From Acidobacteriota bacterium (GTDB lineage: Bacteria; Acidobacteriota; Terriglobia; Acidiferrales; UBA7541): a stretch of 63,789 nucleotides of DNA. Below, piece by piece: positions 27,212-36,160 of the stretch. The translations under genes and the position numbers were made by a program. The notes under the pieces were generated by a model. That model was not told the origin of the DNA. It worked only from the letters and a program-made list of their open reading frames with translations, and did no database searches. Numbering within the stretch: position 1 is the first letter of the stretch; the number at the start of each line of letters is the position of its first letter. The stretch spans positions 1-63,789 of the forward strand of contig PMES01000037.1 of NCBI GenBank assembly GCA_003154775.1, in the 5' to 3' direction.

Positions 27212-27532
27212 CTACTGCTTTTTGGCGGTGACTTCGAGCCAGTGTTGCAGGACCGGCAGAAACTCCGGTTGTACACCGAGGAAAACAACGCCGGCGCCCA
27301 TGTTGGGCTGCGAGTAGATGATTCTGCCTTTCGTCTGAAAAACCATTTCGTCGGCCCAAATCTTCAGCAGAACCATGGTGTCCTTGGGGAAGGGATTCAT
27401 CATGTCCAAGTAACACCCATACAGGCTCAATTCACTGACCCGCGAAGCGATGCGCACTTCCGATTTCTCTTCAAAGAGTTCGGCGCTGGCGAAAAACACA
27501 TACCTCGGCGTGCGGCGGCGTTCGCGTTCCAC
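27212..27532 (-). CDS. PilZ-domain protein
   Basis: A single-domain protein of 106 residues. It has RRRTPRYVF with the RxxxR c-di-GMP-binding motif and SELSLYGCYLD, the D/NxSxxG-like motif changed at the first position to E. A beta barrel follows. It likely senses c-di-GMP and controls a partner by protein contact. It starts at a GTG at 27532 with a perfect AAGGAGG site four bases upstream. It lies near a secreted peptidase on the other strand; no partner is evident. Confidence 0.85.
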   Translation of the reverse strand: MERERRRTPRYVFFASAELFEEKSEVRIASRVSELSLYGCYLDMMNPFPKDTMVLLKIWADEMVFQTKGRIIYSQPNMGAGVVFLGVQPEFLPVLQHWLEVTAKKQ

Positions 27533-27769
27533 TTTCCCTCCTTGGCTGGAGCTTTTCTATACTTCTATCCTAGCCCGGTTCCATGCCGCAATGCCGCGCG
27601 GTTGCCCAGAGCGCCACTGTCAAATCGTTCAGCCCCCTGCTCGCGACCTCTTGCTCTGTCCTCGACTCCACGTGTCACTCTAGTGCGGCTCCGCGTTTCC
27701 CAGCCCGCACTCTTTTCGGCTACAATTTCCCGTTCCCTCCATTGCCCTGAGGGATTTTGAGGTGGCCAA

Positions 27770-29221
27770 ATGAGTGGTGTGTTCCGTCGTTTCCCAATGA
27801 ATTTAGTGTGCGTGAGTGGCCGAAGCTGGCCCTGGCGCGTCAGCGCGATGCTCCTGCTGGCGATTTGCGCGCTGCCTACCGCAATGGCGCAACAGCGCCG
27901 CGAGCGCGAGCCCAACTCCGTCTACGCCGAACGCCGCGCCAAGCTTGCTTCCAATATCGATGGTCCCGTCGTGCTGCTCGGCTACACCGGCCGCGAAGAA
28001 GAGGCGCAGGCTTACATCTTCGCGCAGGATGAAAATTTTTATTACCTCACCGGCCACAATGAAGAGGAGGCCGCGCTGATCCTGCTGCCGCCCAATGGCA
28101 GCAGGGCCAAGAAAGGCGACTGGGAAGGGCCGCGCGAAATCTTTTTCCTTCCAGCAAAGAATCCAAGCAAAGAGAAGTGGAACGGCGTGCGCATGTCGCC
28201 CAGCGATCCGGGAATCGAGGCGCGCACGGGCTTTGCGCTGGTTAAAGAGCTGCCGGAATTGCGCGCCACGGTGGAACGCCTCGCCAAAATTTACCCTTCG
28301 TTCTACACCATTCTTCCCTACCAGCGTGAATTGGGCGGCTATCCTCACGAGAAGGAAGTCGTGGACTGGCTGAAGCTTGCCGCGCCTCAGGCGGCTCTCA
28401 AAGACATTCGCGCCAATATCAACGACCTCCGCGTCATCAAATCGCCCACTGAACTTTCCCTGCTGCGCCAGGCCATCAATCTCTCGCTCGATGCCCACTT
28501 TGAAGCGATGAAAATGATTCGGCCGGGCCTGTTCGAGTATCAGGTCGCGGCCAAGATGGAGTATGTCCACGAGATGGGAGGCGCGGAAGACGAAGCCTAC
28601 GCGCCCATCGTCGGTGCGGGCTTTAATTCCACGGTGCTGCATTACGACAAGCTTTTCCGCAAAATCGAAGATGGCGACATCGTGTTGATGGACGTGGCCG
28701 CGCAATATTCTGGCTATGCCGCGGACATCACGCGCACTGTGCCCGCTAACGGCAAGTACACACCGCGGCAGCGCGAGATTTATGACATCGTGCTGGGCGC
28801 GCAGAATGCCGCGATCGACGCGGTTCGGCCAGGCGCCGTCATCGGCTGCCGCGAAAAGCGCGACAAGAAAGATGCGCTCTACAACATCGCCTACAACTAC
28901 ATCAACACGCACGGGAAGGACCTGCACGGCAAGCCGCTGGGACAATATTTCAGTCATGGCTTGGGCCACTCGATCGGGCTGAACGTGCACGACCCGGGCC
29001 TGGAGGCCTGCAACAAGCCCTTGGTGCCGGGCATGGTCGTTACCGTCGAGCCGGGCATTTATATCCCTGAGGAAAATCTCGGCGTGCGCATCGAAGACGA
29101 CGTGCTGGTCACCGAGTCCGGTCACGAACTCCTTAGCCAGAAGCTCCCCCGCGATCCCGCCGAAATCGAAAAAATCATGGCGGAAGCGGTCAAGCAGCGA
29201 GAGAGTGGGCCCACGCAGTAA
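27770..29221 (+). CDS. pepP: Xaa-Pro aminopeptidase (M24B), exported
   Basis: The 483-residue peptidase removes N-terminal residues ahead of proline. A signal peptide-like N-terminus (MLLLAICALPTAMAQQ, about residues 25-40) precedes the aminopeptidase P N-terminal domain (VYAERRAKLASNIDGP, LTGHNEEEAALILLP). The metal ligands of the creatinase fold are visible: Asp in MDVAAQYSGYAADITRT, His in HGLGHSIGL, Glu in VEPGIYIPEE and Glu in RIEDDV. The ATG at 27770 has GAGGTGG upstream. The export signal is unusual for this normally cytoplasmic enzyme, but known in several bacteria. Confidence 0.9.
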   Translation: MSGVFRRFPMNLVCVSGRSWPWRVSAMLLLAICALPTAMAQQRREREPNSVYAERRAKLASNIDGPVVLLGYTGREEEAQAYIFAQDENFYYLTGHNEEEAALILLPPNGSRAKKGDWEGPREIFFLPAKNPSKEKWNGVRMSPSDPGIEARTGFALVKELPELRATVERLAKIYPSFYTILPYQRELGGYPHEKEVVDWLKLAAPQAALKDIRANINDLRVIKSPTELSLLRQAINLSLDAHFEAMKMIRPGLFEYQVAAKMEYVHEMGGAEDEAYAPIVGAGFNSTVLHYDKLFRKIEDGDIVLMDVAAQYSGYAADITRTVPANGKYTPRQREIYDIVLGAQNAAIDAVRPGAVIGCREKRDKKDALYNIAYNYINTHGKDLHGKPLGQYFSHGLGHSIGLNVHDPGLEACNKPLVPGMVVTVEPGIYIPEENLGVRIEDDVLVTESGHELLSQKLPRDPAEIEKIMAEAVKQRESGPTQ

Positions 29222-29366
29222 ACCCCGACCATACTAAGGCACTGCTAGTGTGGCTTCTCTCATTGGTTCATCACTGTGGACGGAAGGCACTGTATCGTTA
29301 CAAATCATCCTCGTACTAGTAGCCACTTCTCCGGTAAGCCGACTGATCAGGAGTTGGTGGAGGAGC

Positions 29367-29882
29367 TTAGTTGGCCAGGGGCAGTTCAACGGGCTTTGAC
29401 ACAACGTTCACGCGACCTTGAGGGTCACGCGCCTCAAACTTCTCTTGACTCTGATACGCGAAGTACAGAATCGCACGCACTCTACCGGCCAAGTGCTCAA
29501 TTTTCCGAGGACACCTCCCAACGTTGCCATGAGCCCTGTCTCCTATGGGAATAACGTTCTTAAGACTTTGACCCGGATTGAGTTTTACTGTCGACACCGG
29601 CGCCACATCCCTACAAGGACCCACGCTCTGCCAGCCCAAATTATCGTCCCACTGTTGAATGTCCAACGATTGGAGTGTTCCCGTTTTCCAACCGCTCTCG
29701 GCAAGTATCAACGGCTCTGTCCCTATGTTTTTGACACTGACAAGGACATCAAATCCGAAAGAGGAGGTTGGGCTGAACTTCTCAATCCTTACTGCAATTC
29801 TTTTCCCCTTCGGAACTTGACCAAACGCAGCGAAAGACAAAAAGCACAGAACAGCAATTGCTTTGAGAAGGCGAGGTTTCAT
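29367..29882 (-). CDS. secreted hypothetical protein
   Basis: The 171-residue product starts at MKPRLLKAIAVLCFLSF, a signal peptide ending in AAFGQ, and continues as a beta-rich mature chain (GKRIAVRIEKFSPTSSFGFDVLVSVKNIG). This resembles an immunoglobulin-like or FixG/Tir-type beta sandwich with two Cys (GPCRD, GRCPRK). No family is recognised. It converges with pepP's 3-prime side (145 bases apart) and diverges from efp. No ribosome binding site is evident. Confidence 0.6.
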   Translation of the reverse strand: MKPRLLKAIAVLCFLSFAAFGQVPKGKRIAVRIEKFSPTSSFGFDVLVSVKNIGTEPLILAESGWKTGTLQSLDIQQWDDNLGWQSVGPCRDVAPVSTVKLNPGQSLKNVIPIGDRAHGNVGRCPRKIEHLAGRVRAILYFAYQSQEKFEARDPQGRVNVVSKPVELPLAN

Positions 29883-30232
29883 TACGGAAAGTCTACAACG
29901 CCCGCTGGAGTGCGCGGAAGCAAAAGATAAGGCCACCGTAACCGGAGAAGTCGGTTCCAGTTCCGCAGGCCCTCGCTCACATTCTGTCAATGCACCACAA
30001 TTGTGCAAGGGGCGGGAGTTTAGCAGGCCTCCCTCTCTAGCCCCCGGGCGCGGATTGACCGCATCGTACAGCCCCGTCTATACTGGTTTTCCGCGCAGGG
30101 ATCGCCATTTGCCCCTGTGTGCCTCGTGTCATTCCACGCGCCGTTCCTTCGGGGAGCCGTTTGGAATTTCCGAAAAGTCCCTAATTTGAAGAGGAGTTTC
30201 CGGCGCCGGCCGATCCGGAGCCGCTTTTACTT
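29883..30232. other. intergenic stretch upstream of efp
   Basis: 350 bases without a gene between the divergent hypothetical and efp. No convincing promoter, riboswitch or hairpin was recognised; GGAG lies 11 bases before the efp start. Confidence 0.4.
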
Positions 30233-30799
30233 ATGAGCAGCGTCAAAGCCACACAGCTTCGCCCCGGCATGGTGATCCAGCATCAGGGCGACCTCTTTAC
30301 CGTGTTCACCACAGAGCACCGCACGCCGGGCAACAAGCGCGGCTCGATGCAGACGCGCATGAAGAATCTGCGCACCGGCGCGATCATTGAGTACCGCTTC
30401 CGCGCGGAAGAATTCGTGGACCGCGCCATCCTGGACGAGATCGAGTTCGAGTATCTCTACAAAGAGGGCGACGATTTCCACTTCATGAACACGAAGACCT
30501 ACGAGCAGATGCAGATGACCAAGGACGAGCTCGGCGAGACGGTGAACTACCTGATTCCCAACACCATCGTGAAAATCGAGTTCCACGACGAAAAAGCCAT
30601 TGGCGTGGACCTGCCGGACACCATGGACATGAAAGTGATCCAGACCGAGCCGACTTTGCAGAAAGCCACGGCCAGCGCGGTGATGAAGCCCGCAACGCTG
30701 GAAACCGGGCTCATTGTGAACGTGCCCCCTTTTGTCAATGAAGGTGATAGGATTCGCGTGGATACCTCCGAAGCGCGCTACGTGCAGCGCGTCGAATAG
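30233..30799 (+). CDS. efp: elongation factor P with Asn at the tip position
   Basis: EF-P (188 residues, three beta-barrel domains) rescues ribosomes stalled at consecutive prolines. The KOW-like N-domain, the middle OB domain (FNTKTY-like FMNTKTYEQMQM) and the C-terminal OB domain (PPFVNEGDRIRVDT) are all present. An ungapped alignment with E. coli EF-P places residue 34, the beta-lysylated Lys in E. coli, as Asn (TPGNKRG), with Lys at 35. Arg-32-type (rhamnosylated) and Lys-34-type factors are the known modes; neither is matched exactly here, and no EpmA, EpmB or EarP gene is in the window. A strong terminator follows. Confidence 0.95.
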   Translation: MSSVKATQLRPGMVIQHQGDLFTVFTTEHRTPGNKRGSMQTRMKNLRTGAIIEYRFRAEEFVDRAILDEIEFEYLYKEGDDFHFMNTKTYEQMQMTKDELGETVNYLIPNTIVKIEFHDEKAIGVDLPDTMDMKVIQTEPTLQKATASAVMKPATLETGLIVNVPPFVNEGDRIRVDTSEARYVQRVE

Positions 30800-30854
30800 T
30801 TTCCGCCTCCGCAGCTGATCCGGCTTGCTTGCGGTTCAGAAGAGGCAAGAACGA

Positions 30855-30889
30855 AGAGCCCCCGGGCAGCCGGGGGCTCTTTTGTTTTT
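30855..30889 (+). terminator. rho-independent terminator after efp
   Basis: A perfect 11-bp stem, AGAGCCCCCGG and CCGGGGGCTCT, with a GCAG loop is followed by TTTTGTTTTT. It lies 55 bases after the efp stop and is the clearest intrinsic terminator in the window. Confidence 0.9.
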
Positions 30890-30899
30890 GCTTTCTGTG

Positions 30900-30921
30900 G
30901 CACAGTCACTCCTGACTGTGC
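30900..30921. repeat. GCACA(G/A)TCA hairpin repeat, copy 1
   Basis: GCACAGTCA and TGACTGTGC flank CTCC. It is an inverted-orientation copy of the hairpin at 51098-51119, with one compensatory base-pair change. CTCTTGGGTT follows directly, as in the second copy read on its complementary strand. Confidence 0.8.
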
Positions 30922-30986
30922 TCTTGGGTTAGCCTTCGTAGCGGCCGCCTTCTGAGGCGGGCGCATTTTCTGTGGCGGGCGCCGGT

Positions 30987-32324
30987 TCAGGCCTTGTTGG
31001 CTATTCCCTTTTCGCCGGCGGGATGCGCGCCAAAGACGCGCTCGAACAGATTGTCCACATACCGCAATTGGCGCTGCAGGTCGAAGGTATGCTCCAGTTC
31101 GGCCGGGTTCAGGTACTTCGTGATACGCGCGTCACGCGCCACGCTGTCGCGGAAGCTGGTCTCCGATTCCCACGCGGCCATGGCATTTTCCTGCACGGCT
31201 TTGTAGGCGTCGTCGCGCGGCATGCCTTTTTCCACCAGGTCCTGCAGCAACTGGCCAGAGAAGACCAGCCCATGCGTGGATTCCAGGTTGCGCAGCATGC
31301 GCTGCGGGAAGACGCGCATCTGGCTGACAATCGCGGTCATCTTGGCGAGCATGTAGTCCACCAGAATCGTCGAGTCGGGCAGGATGATGCGCTCGACGCT
31401 GCTGTGAGAAATATCGCGTTCGTGCCACAGCGCCACATTCTCGTAGGCCGCCATCATGTTGCTGCGCACCAGCCGCGCCAGCCCGCACATCTGTTCGCAG
31501 GTGACCGGGTTGCGCTTGTGCGGCATCGCGGAACTTCCCCGCTGCTCCCCGCCGAAAAACTCCTCCGCCTCGCGGACCTCGGTGCGCTGCAGGTGGCGGA
31601 TTTCCATGGCGATTTTTTCGAGCGTCGCGGCAATCAGGGCCAGCGAGCTCATGTAATGCGCATGGCGGTCGCGTTGAATCACCTGCGTGGCGATGCGCGT
31701 CACTTCCAGGCCGAGCCGCTGGCAGATCTTCTCCTCGATCTCCGGGCCCAGGTGCGAAGCGTTGCCCACCGCGCCGGAAATCTTTCCATGTTCCATGCCG
31801 CGCGAAGCTTCGCGGAAGCGGGAAATGTTGCGCTGGTTTTCCGCGAACCAGTTGGCGATCTTCAAGCCAAAGGTGATGGGCTCCGCATGTACGCCGTGCG
31901 TGCGGCCGATCTGCGGCGTGTGCTGGAATTCGTGAGCGCGCAGATCCAGAACTTCGGCGAACAAGATAAGGTCGCGCTCGATGATGCGCGATGCGTCGCG
32001 GATCAACAGCGCTTGCGCCGTGTCCACCACATCGTTGGAGGTCATGCCGTAGTGCAGCCAGCGCGCGGCCACCGGATCGCCAATCGATTCGCCAACGGCC
32101 ATGGTGAAGGCGATCACGTCGTGCTTGACGCGCGCTTCCAGTTCATTGATGCGCGCCACATCCACCTTCGCGCGCGCCCGCAATGTCGCGGCGGCTTCTT
32201 TCGGCACCAGGCCGGCTTCGGCCAGCGTATCGGCGGCGGCCAGCTCAACGTCCAGCCACTTCTGGTAGCGGTTGGCGTCGCTCCAGACCCGCCCCATCTC
32301 TTCTCGCGTATAACGTGGAATCAC
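30987..32324 (-). CDS. purB: adenylosuccinate lyase
   Basis: The 445-residue fumarase-superfamily enzyme acts twice in purine synthesis (SAICAR to AICAR, adenylosuccinate to AMP). Visible are the TSNDVVDTAQ region, GRTHGVHAEPITFG with the conserved His, and the signature SSAMPHKRNPVTCEQ. It starts at a GTG at 32324 with GGAG about eight bases upstream and the standard N-terminus IPRYTREEMGRVW. A 158-residue in-frame extension reads antisense through dapD and repeats and is not real. dapD ends 283 bases upstream on the same strand. Confidence 0.95.
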   Translation of the reverse strand: MIPRYTREEMGRVWSDANRYQKWLDVELAAADTLAEAGLVPKEAAATLRARAKVDVARINELEARVKHDVIAFTMAVGESIGDPVAARWLHYGMTSNDVVDTAQALLIRDASRIIERDLILFAEVLDLRAHEFQHTPQIGRTHGVHAEPITFGLKIANWFAENQRNISRFREASRGMEHGKISGAVGNASHLGPEIEEKICQRLGLEVTRIATQVIQRDRHAHYMSSLALIAATLEKIAMEIRHLQRTEVREAEEFFGGEQRGSSAMPHKRNPVTCEQMCGLARLVRSNMMAAYENVALWHERDISHSSVERIILPDSTILVDYMLAKMTAIVSQMRVFPQRMLRNLESTHGLVFSGQLLQDLVEKGMPRDDAYKAVQENAMAAWESETSFRDSVARDARITKYLNPAELEHTFDLQRQLRYVDNLFERVFGAHPAGEKGIANKA

Positions 32325-32489
32325 GTGAGCATCTCCAAGGTAATCCCAATGTAATGATACGGCATTTCCGACACGCCTGGCGATGAGCGAAGCATGAAGC
32401 CCGTGGCAGGTTGGCTCTTGGGTTCGTCCGTCTCTTGTAGGGGCGCGGGACTCCTGCGCTCCTACAAGGGCAGGAGAAACCCAGGAGCG

Positions 32490-32527
32490 GCCCGCCTCCC
32501 CCGACCGGGTCGGGGTAAACGCCAGGC
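32490..32527. repeat. CCCCGAC/GTCGGGG composite repeat, copy 1
   Basis: An inner hairpin CCCCGAC-CGG-GTCGGGG (32497-32513) is nested in outer arms CCGCCT (32490-32495) and AGGCGG (32522-32527), with TAAACGCC between. Other copies lie at 51032-51068 and 56697-56713. It forms part of a longer mosaic in 32400-32560 that has CTCTTGGGTT and CTCCTACAA(G/A) motifs. No gene is present in 32325-32607. Confidence 0.8.
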
Positions 32528-32607
32528 GGCACCTACACAGGCGGGGATAACCCAAGAGAAAAACCGCAGGGCTTGAAGACTCGCCCTGCGCTACAACTGG
32601 CCGCGTG

Positions 32608-33447
32608 CTAGCGGAGGAGGTCTTCGAGCTGGATGCGCGAGCCGGTTTTGGCGTCGCGGTATTTGACGATGACGGCGGCTTGCAGGGAGAGGCCCCACTT
32701 GGTGGCGGCGGGATGGGAGACGGCGCGGGAGCCGGGAACGACGACGGCGTCTTCGGGAATGATGAGCGGCTGATCGTCCTTGGCGGAATAGACGGCATCG
32801 CGCACCAGATCGTACACGGGAATCGAGCGGTTGAGCATCGTGCCGGTGCCGAGCACGGCGCGGCGCTTCACGATGGTGCCTTCGTAGACGCCGGAATTCC
32901 CCCCAACAAGAACATCGTCCTCGATGATGACGGGCAGCGCGCCGATGGGTTCGAGCACGCCGCCAATCTGCGCGGCGGCGGAGATGTGACAGTTGCGGCC
33001 GATCTGCGCGCAGGAGCCCACCAGGGCGTGCGAATCGATCAGCGTGTTCTCGCCGACATACGCGCCCACGTTCACGAACATCGGCGGCATGCAGATGACT
33101 CCGCGTGCGATGTGCGCGCCATCGCGAATGCTGGAGCCGCCGGGAACAATGCGCACGCCGTCCGCGGCAGAAATCGCGCGCACCGGATACGTGGACTTAT
33201 CGAAGAACGGCTGGCGGCGGGCGTCAATGGACATGTCCACGATCGCGCCCATGCGAAAGCCGAGGAGAATTCCCTTTTTCACCCAGGGATTGACGCGCCA
33301 ACCGGTCGGCGAGGAGGGGTCGGGCTCCGCAGCGCGGATTTCACCGCGATTGAGGCCCGCCTTGAAGGCATCGAACAATACGAAGTGCTCCGCCAGATAA
33401 GCGGCCGGCGGAACATCGAAGAGCGCTTCAATTTGTGGCTGCAACAT
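32608..33447 (-). CDS. dapD: 2,3,4,5-tetrahydropyridine-2,6-dicarboxylate N-succinyltransferase
   Basis: The 279-residue left-handed-beta-helix acyltransferase adds the succinyl group in the succinylase branch of lysine/diaminopimelate synthesis. Hexapeptide repeats run through the middle (VNVGAYVGENTLIDSHALVG and AQIGRNCHISAAAQIGG), and a helical N-terminal domain (1-110) contains VRAISAADGVRIVPGG. The ATG at 33447 overlaps the end of dapA by 20 bases. It is the fourth gene in the dapE-dapB-dapA-dapD run and ends before purB. Confidence 0.93.
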   Translation of the reverse strand: MLQPQIEALFDVPPAAYLAEHFVLFDAFKAGLNRGEIRAAEPDPSSPTGWRVNPWVKKGILLGFRMGAIVDMSIDARRQPFFDKSTYPVRAISAADGVRIVPGGSSIRDGAHIARGVICMPPMFVNVGAYVGENTLIDSHALVGSCAQIGRNCHISAAAQIGGVLEPIGALPVIIEDDVLVGGNSGVYEGTIVKRRAVLGTGTMLNRSIPVYDLVRDAVYSAKDDQPLIIPEDAVVVPGSRAVSHPAATKWGLSLQAAVIVKYRDAKTGSRIQLEDLLR

Positions 33448-34330
33448 GAATTCGCCCGATGAGATTGAGGGATTCAAGAACGGCGCGAATGCGCGCGCGA
33501 TTTTCCGGCTTTGGAGCAACAAGTGGCAAGCGCCACACAGGCTCCAGCAAACGCATTTCGGCCAGCGCGGCCTTCACGGGGATGGGATTGGATTCGATGA
33601 AATTGATTTCCATGAGCGGCAGGAAGCGCCGGTGGATCTGGCGCGCGCCCGCGAAATCGCCGGCAAGGGCGAGCCGCGTGAGGCTGGTCATCTCCGCGGG
33701 AATTTCGTTGGAAGCCACGGAGATGACGCCGCGCCCGCCCAGCGCGATCAGAGGAAGCGTGATGGCATCATCGCCGGAGAGCACCAGGAAATCCTCGGGC
33801 ACGGCATTCAGGATCGTGGACATCTGCGAGATGTTGCCGGAGGCTTCCTTGATGCCGATGATATTTTCGATTTGCGAAAGGCGCTGGACCGTGGACGGCT
33901 CGATGTTGACCCCGGTGCGGCCCTGCACGCTGTACAGAATGATGGGCAGGCTGACGGCTTCGGCGATGGCCTTGAAATGCTGGTAGAGGCCTTCCTGCGT
34001 GGGCTTGTTGTAGTAGGGCGTGACGGAGAGGATGCCGTTGGCGCCGAGGTCCGCGAGTTCGCGCGCGAGGGTGATCACTTCGGCGGTGTTGTAGCCGCCG
34101 GCACCGGCGAGCACGGGAACCTTGCCCTTCGCGAGTTCCACGGCGATTTCGACGACGCGCAAATGCTCCTGATGGGTAAGCGTGGGGCTTTCGCCGGTGG
34201 TGCCGCACGGCACAAGAAAATTGATGCCTGCGGCAATCTGGCGCTTGACCAGCGCGCGCAGAGTGGGTTCGTCCAGCGCACCATCGCGGCGAAAGGGAGT
34301 GACGAGCGCGGTGCCAGTTCCGGTAAACAT
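33428..34330 (-). CDS. dapA: 4-hydroxy-tetrahydrodipicolinate synthase
   Basis: The 300-residue TIM-barrel aldolase condenses pyruvate with aspartate semialdehyde. It has GTGTALVTPF, the CGTTGESPTLTHQEH segment, PYYNKPTQEG (Tyr), and the Schiff-base Lys of GIKEASGN. The motif usually read as YNVPGRTG is YSVQGRTG here: the catalytic Tyr is kept, while the Pro of that loop is Gln. GGAGGA is seven bases before the ATG at 34330; an upstream extension to 34459 is not conserved. Confidence 0.93.
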   Translation of the reverse strand: MFTGTGTALVTPFRRDGALDEPTLRALVKRQIAAGINFLVPCGTTGESPTLTHQEHLRVVEIAVELAKGKVPVLAGAGGYNTAEVITLARELADLGANGILSVTPYYNKPTQEGLYQHFKAIAEAVSLPIILYSVQGRTGVNIEPSTVQRLSQIENIIGIKEASGNISQMSTILNAVPEDFLVLSGDDAITLPLIALGGRGVISVASNEIPAEMTSLTRLALAGDFAGARQIHRRFLPLMEINFIESNPIPVKAALAEMRLLEPVWRLPLVAPKPENRARIRAVLESLNLIGRIHVAATN

Positions 34331-34418
34331 TGTTTCTTCCTCCAGGTCTAAATCAAAAATGCGAACTCCATCAAAAAGTGCTTCCACGAAAACGACCGTT
34401 GGATTTAGTGCGGCTTCA

Positions 34419-35138
34419 TCACAGCGCCGCCGATGGCGCACCCGAACGGCCCAACTCATTCAGGATTTCGCGAAACTCGAACACGCCCTTCTTCCCTGCG
34501 ATCCAGCGGGCCGCAAGGAGCGCGCCATGGGCGAATCCCTCGCGGCTGCGCGCGGTGTGGCGCAGCGTGATGGTGTCCGCCGGCGAATCGAAACCGATTT
34601 CGTGCGTGCCGGTGTGCGCGCCCGCGCGATTGGCGCTGAGGGTGAGCAAGCCGGTGTATCCCGCAGCTCGGATTTCTTCGGCGAGTTTTTTCAGCGTGCC
34701 GGAGGGCGCATCCTTCTTGGCGGAATGATGAATTTCCCAGCCCCAGGCTTCGTATTCGGGATGCTGCGCGAAAAGAGCCGCAGCTCGCGCGACGGTTTCG
34801 ATGAATAGATTCACGCCGATGGAGAAGTTCGGGGCGTACACCAGCGCCGTATCCAAAGCGACGACGGCGTTGCGCACTTGCGGGAGATGGTCGTACCAGC
34901 CGGTCGTGCCGCAGACGCTTCTGACGCCGAACGCAGCGAGGCGGCGAAGGTTTTCAGGCGCGGCAGCCGGAGTGGTGAATTCGATGGCGATCGCGGCGCC
35001 GTTCAGCGACTCACGGGAAAGCGCGGTAATGTTCGCAACGTCAAAACGCGCGCGCACCTCGAAGCCATGGTCGGGAGCAAGCTGCTCCACCAGGCTGCCC
35101 ATTTTGCCGGTGCCGACAATTGCGAGTGGCGTGCTCAT
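34419..35138 (-). CDS. dapB: 4-hydroxy-tetrahydrodipicolinate reductase
   Basis: The 239-residue NAD(P)H reductase shows the Rossmann motif AIVGTGKMG at the N-terminus, CGTTGW and APNFSIGVNLF, and the catalytic EIHHSAKKDAPSGT segment. The ATG at 35138 overlaps the dapE stop as ATGA, so translation is coupled. A longer open frame reaching 35693 is an antisense artefact over dapE. The protein is somewhat shorter than the common 260-270 residues because the N-terminus starts directly at the Rossmann strand. Confidence 0.92.
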   Translation of the reverse strand: MSTPLAIVGTGKMGSLVEQLAPDHGFEVRARFDVANITALSRESLNGAAIAIEFTTPAAAPENLRRLAAFGVRSVCGTTGWYDHLPQVRNAVVALDTALVYAPNFSIGVNLFIETVARAAALFAQHPEYEAWGWEIHHSAKKDAPSGTLKKLAEEIRAAGYTGLLTLSANRAGAHTGTHEIGFDSPADTITLRHTARSREGFAHGALLAARWIAGKKGVFEFREILNELGRSGAPSAAL

Positions 35139-36160
35139 GAGGGTGCGGCTCCGGTGGTAAGAAGTTGGCGAACCATGCGCGCGTAAATCTCCACGGCGGC
35201 GGTCAATTCGGTTTTGGGGATGCGCTCCTCGGCGGTGTGCGCCACGTGAATGCTGCCAGGGCCGATGAGAAACGGCTGGCCCCAGGTGCCGTCGAACGAG
35301 GGAATGTCGGTAGTGAAGGCCACAACCGTGGTGGGCAAGCCATCGAGCGGGGCCATACGAACCGCGGGAAAATAGAGAACTTCGCGTGCCTCGATGTGGT
35401 GCATGGATGCCGCGCGAGCCACTTCCGCACGGATGACGCTGGGTTCGCCCACTAAACGGAACATGATTTCGGCGCGGGCCTCGTCGGCGACAACATTGGG
35501 AGCGCGCCCGCCGGAGAGCGTGCCGACATTGAGAGTGGCTTGGCCAAGAAGCGGATCGCTGGGCAAAGCGATCGCACGAATGTCGCGCAAAGCGTCGAGC
35601 AGTGCATGAATGGCGGAGTGGCCCAGCTCCGGATAGGCGGAATGAGCCAACTTGCCACGCGCGGTAAGTTCGTAACGAAGAGCGCCTTTGCACCCAAGGG
35701 CAAGGCGATTTTCCGTGGGCTCGCCATTGACGAGGAAGCGCGAACCGCGTGGAGCAGCGGCGGCGGTTTTGGCGCCAATGCTGTTGCGCTCCTCGCCGAC
35801 GACAAACAACAGCGCAAAGTTGCGCGTACCGCCGGCCAGCAGCGATTCGGCGGCGGCGACCATCGCGGCGATGATGCCCTTGGCGTCACACGAGCCGCGG
35901 CCGTGGATATGCGTGGCGTCTTCGCGGGAGGGGAAGAACGGCGGGACCGTGTCCATGTGCGTGGAGAGGGTGACGACGGGCTCGCCAAAGGAGACGAAGA
36001 GATTGTCGCGATCGGGCGCGGCGGAGAGGCGCTCCACCCGGGAGTTGTGGCGCGCGGCCAGCGACGAAAGATGCGCGAAGAGATAGTCCGCCACCGCCTT
36101 TTCATGGCCGGTGGTCGAATCGAGATCAACGAGCGCGCGCGTGAATGCGAACAAATCCAT
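35135..36160 (-). CDS. dapE: M20 metallopeptidase, probable N-succinyl-diaminopimelate desuccinylase
   Basis: The 341-residue amidohydrolase has the M20 zinc-site pattern: STHMDTVPP (His, Asp), GRGSCDAKG (Asp), VGEERNS (Glu-Glu) and NGEPTEN (Glu), followed by a lid domain from about residue 165 to 265. The family includes DapE, ArgE and LysK; location in an operon with dapB, dapA and dapD makes DapE most likely. The start at 36160 has AGG seven bases upstream. It is the first gene of the operon, and 36161-36592 upstream contains no gene. Confidence 0.87.
   Translation of the reverse strand: MDLFAFTRALVDLDSTTGHEKAVADYLFAHLSSLAARHNSRVERLSAAPDRDNLFVSFGEPVVTLSTHMDTVPPFFPSREDATHIHGRGSCDAKGIIAAMVAAAESLLAGGTRNFALLFVVGEERNSIGAKTAAAAPRGSRFLVNGEPTENRLALGCKGALRYELTARGKLAHSAYPELGHSAIHALLDALRDIRAIALPSDPLLGQATLNVGTLSGGRAPNVVADEARAEIMFRLVGEPSVIRAEVARAASMHHIEAREVLYFPAVRMAPLDGLPTTVVAFTTDIPSFDGTWGQPFLIGPGSIHVAHTAEERIPKTELTAAVEIYARMVRQLLTTGAAPS

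Noticed and set aside
30972-32354. 460-residue plus-strand frame opposite purB
   Set aside because: Antisense to a conserved gene; no motif.
32325-32798. In-frame N-terminal extension of purB
   Set aside because: Reads through dispersed repeats and antisense to dapD; lacks family similarity. The GTG at 32324 has a good ribosome binding site.
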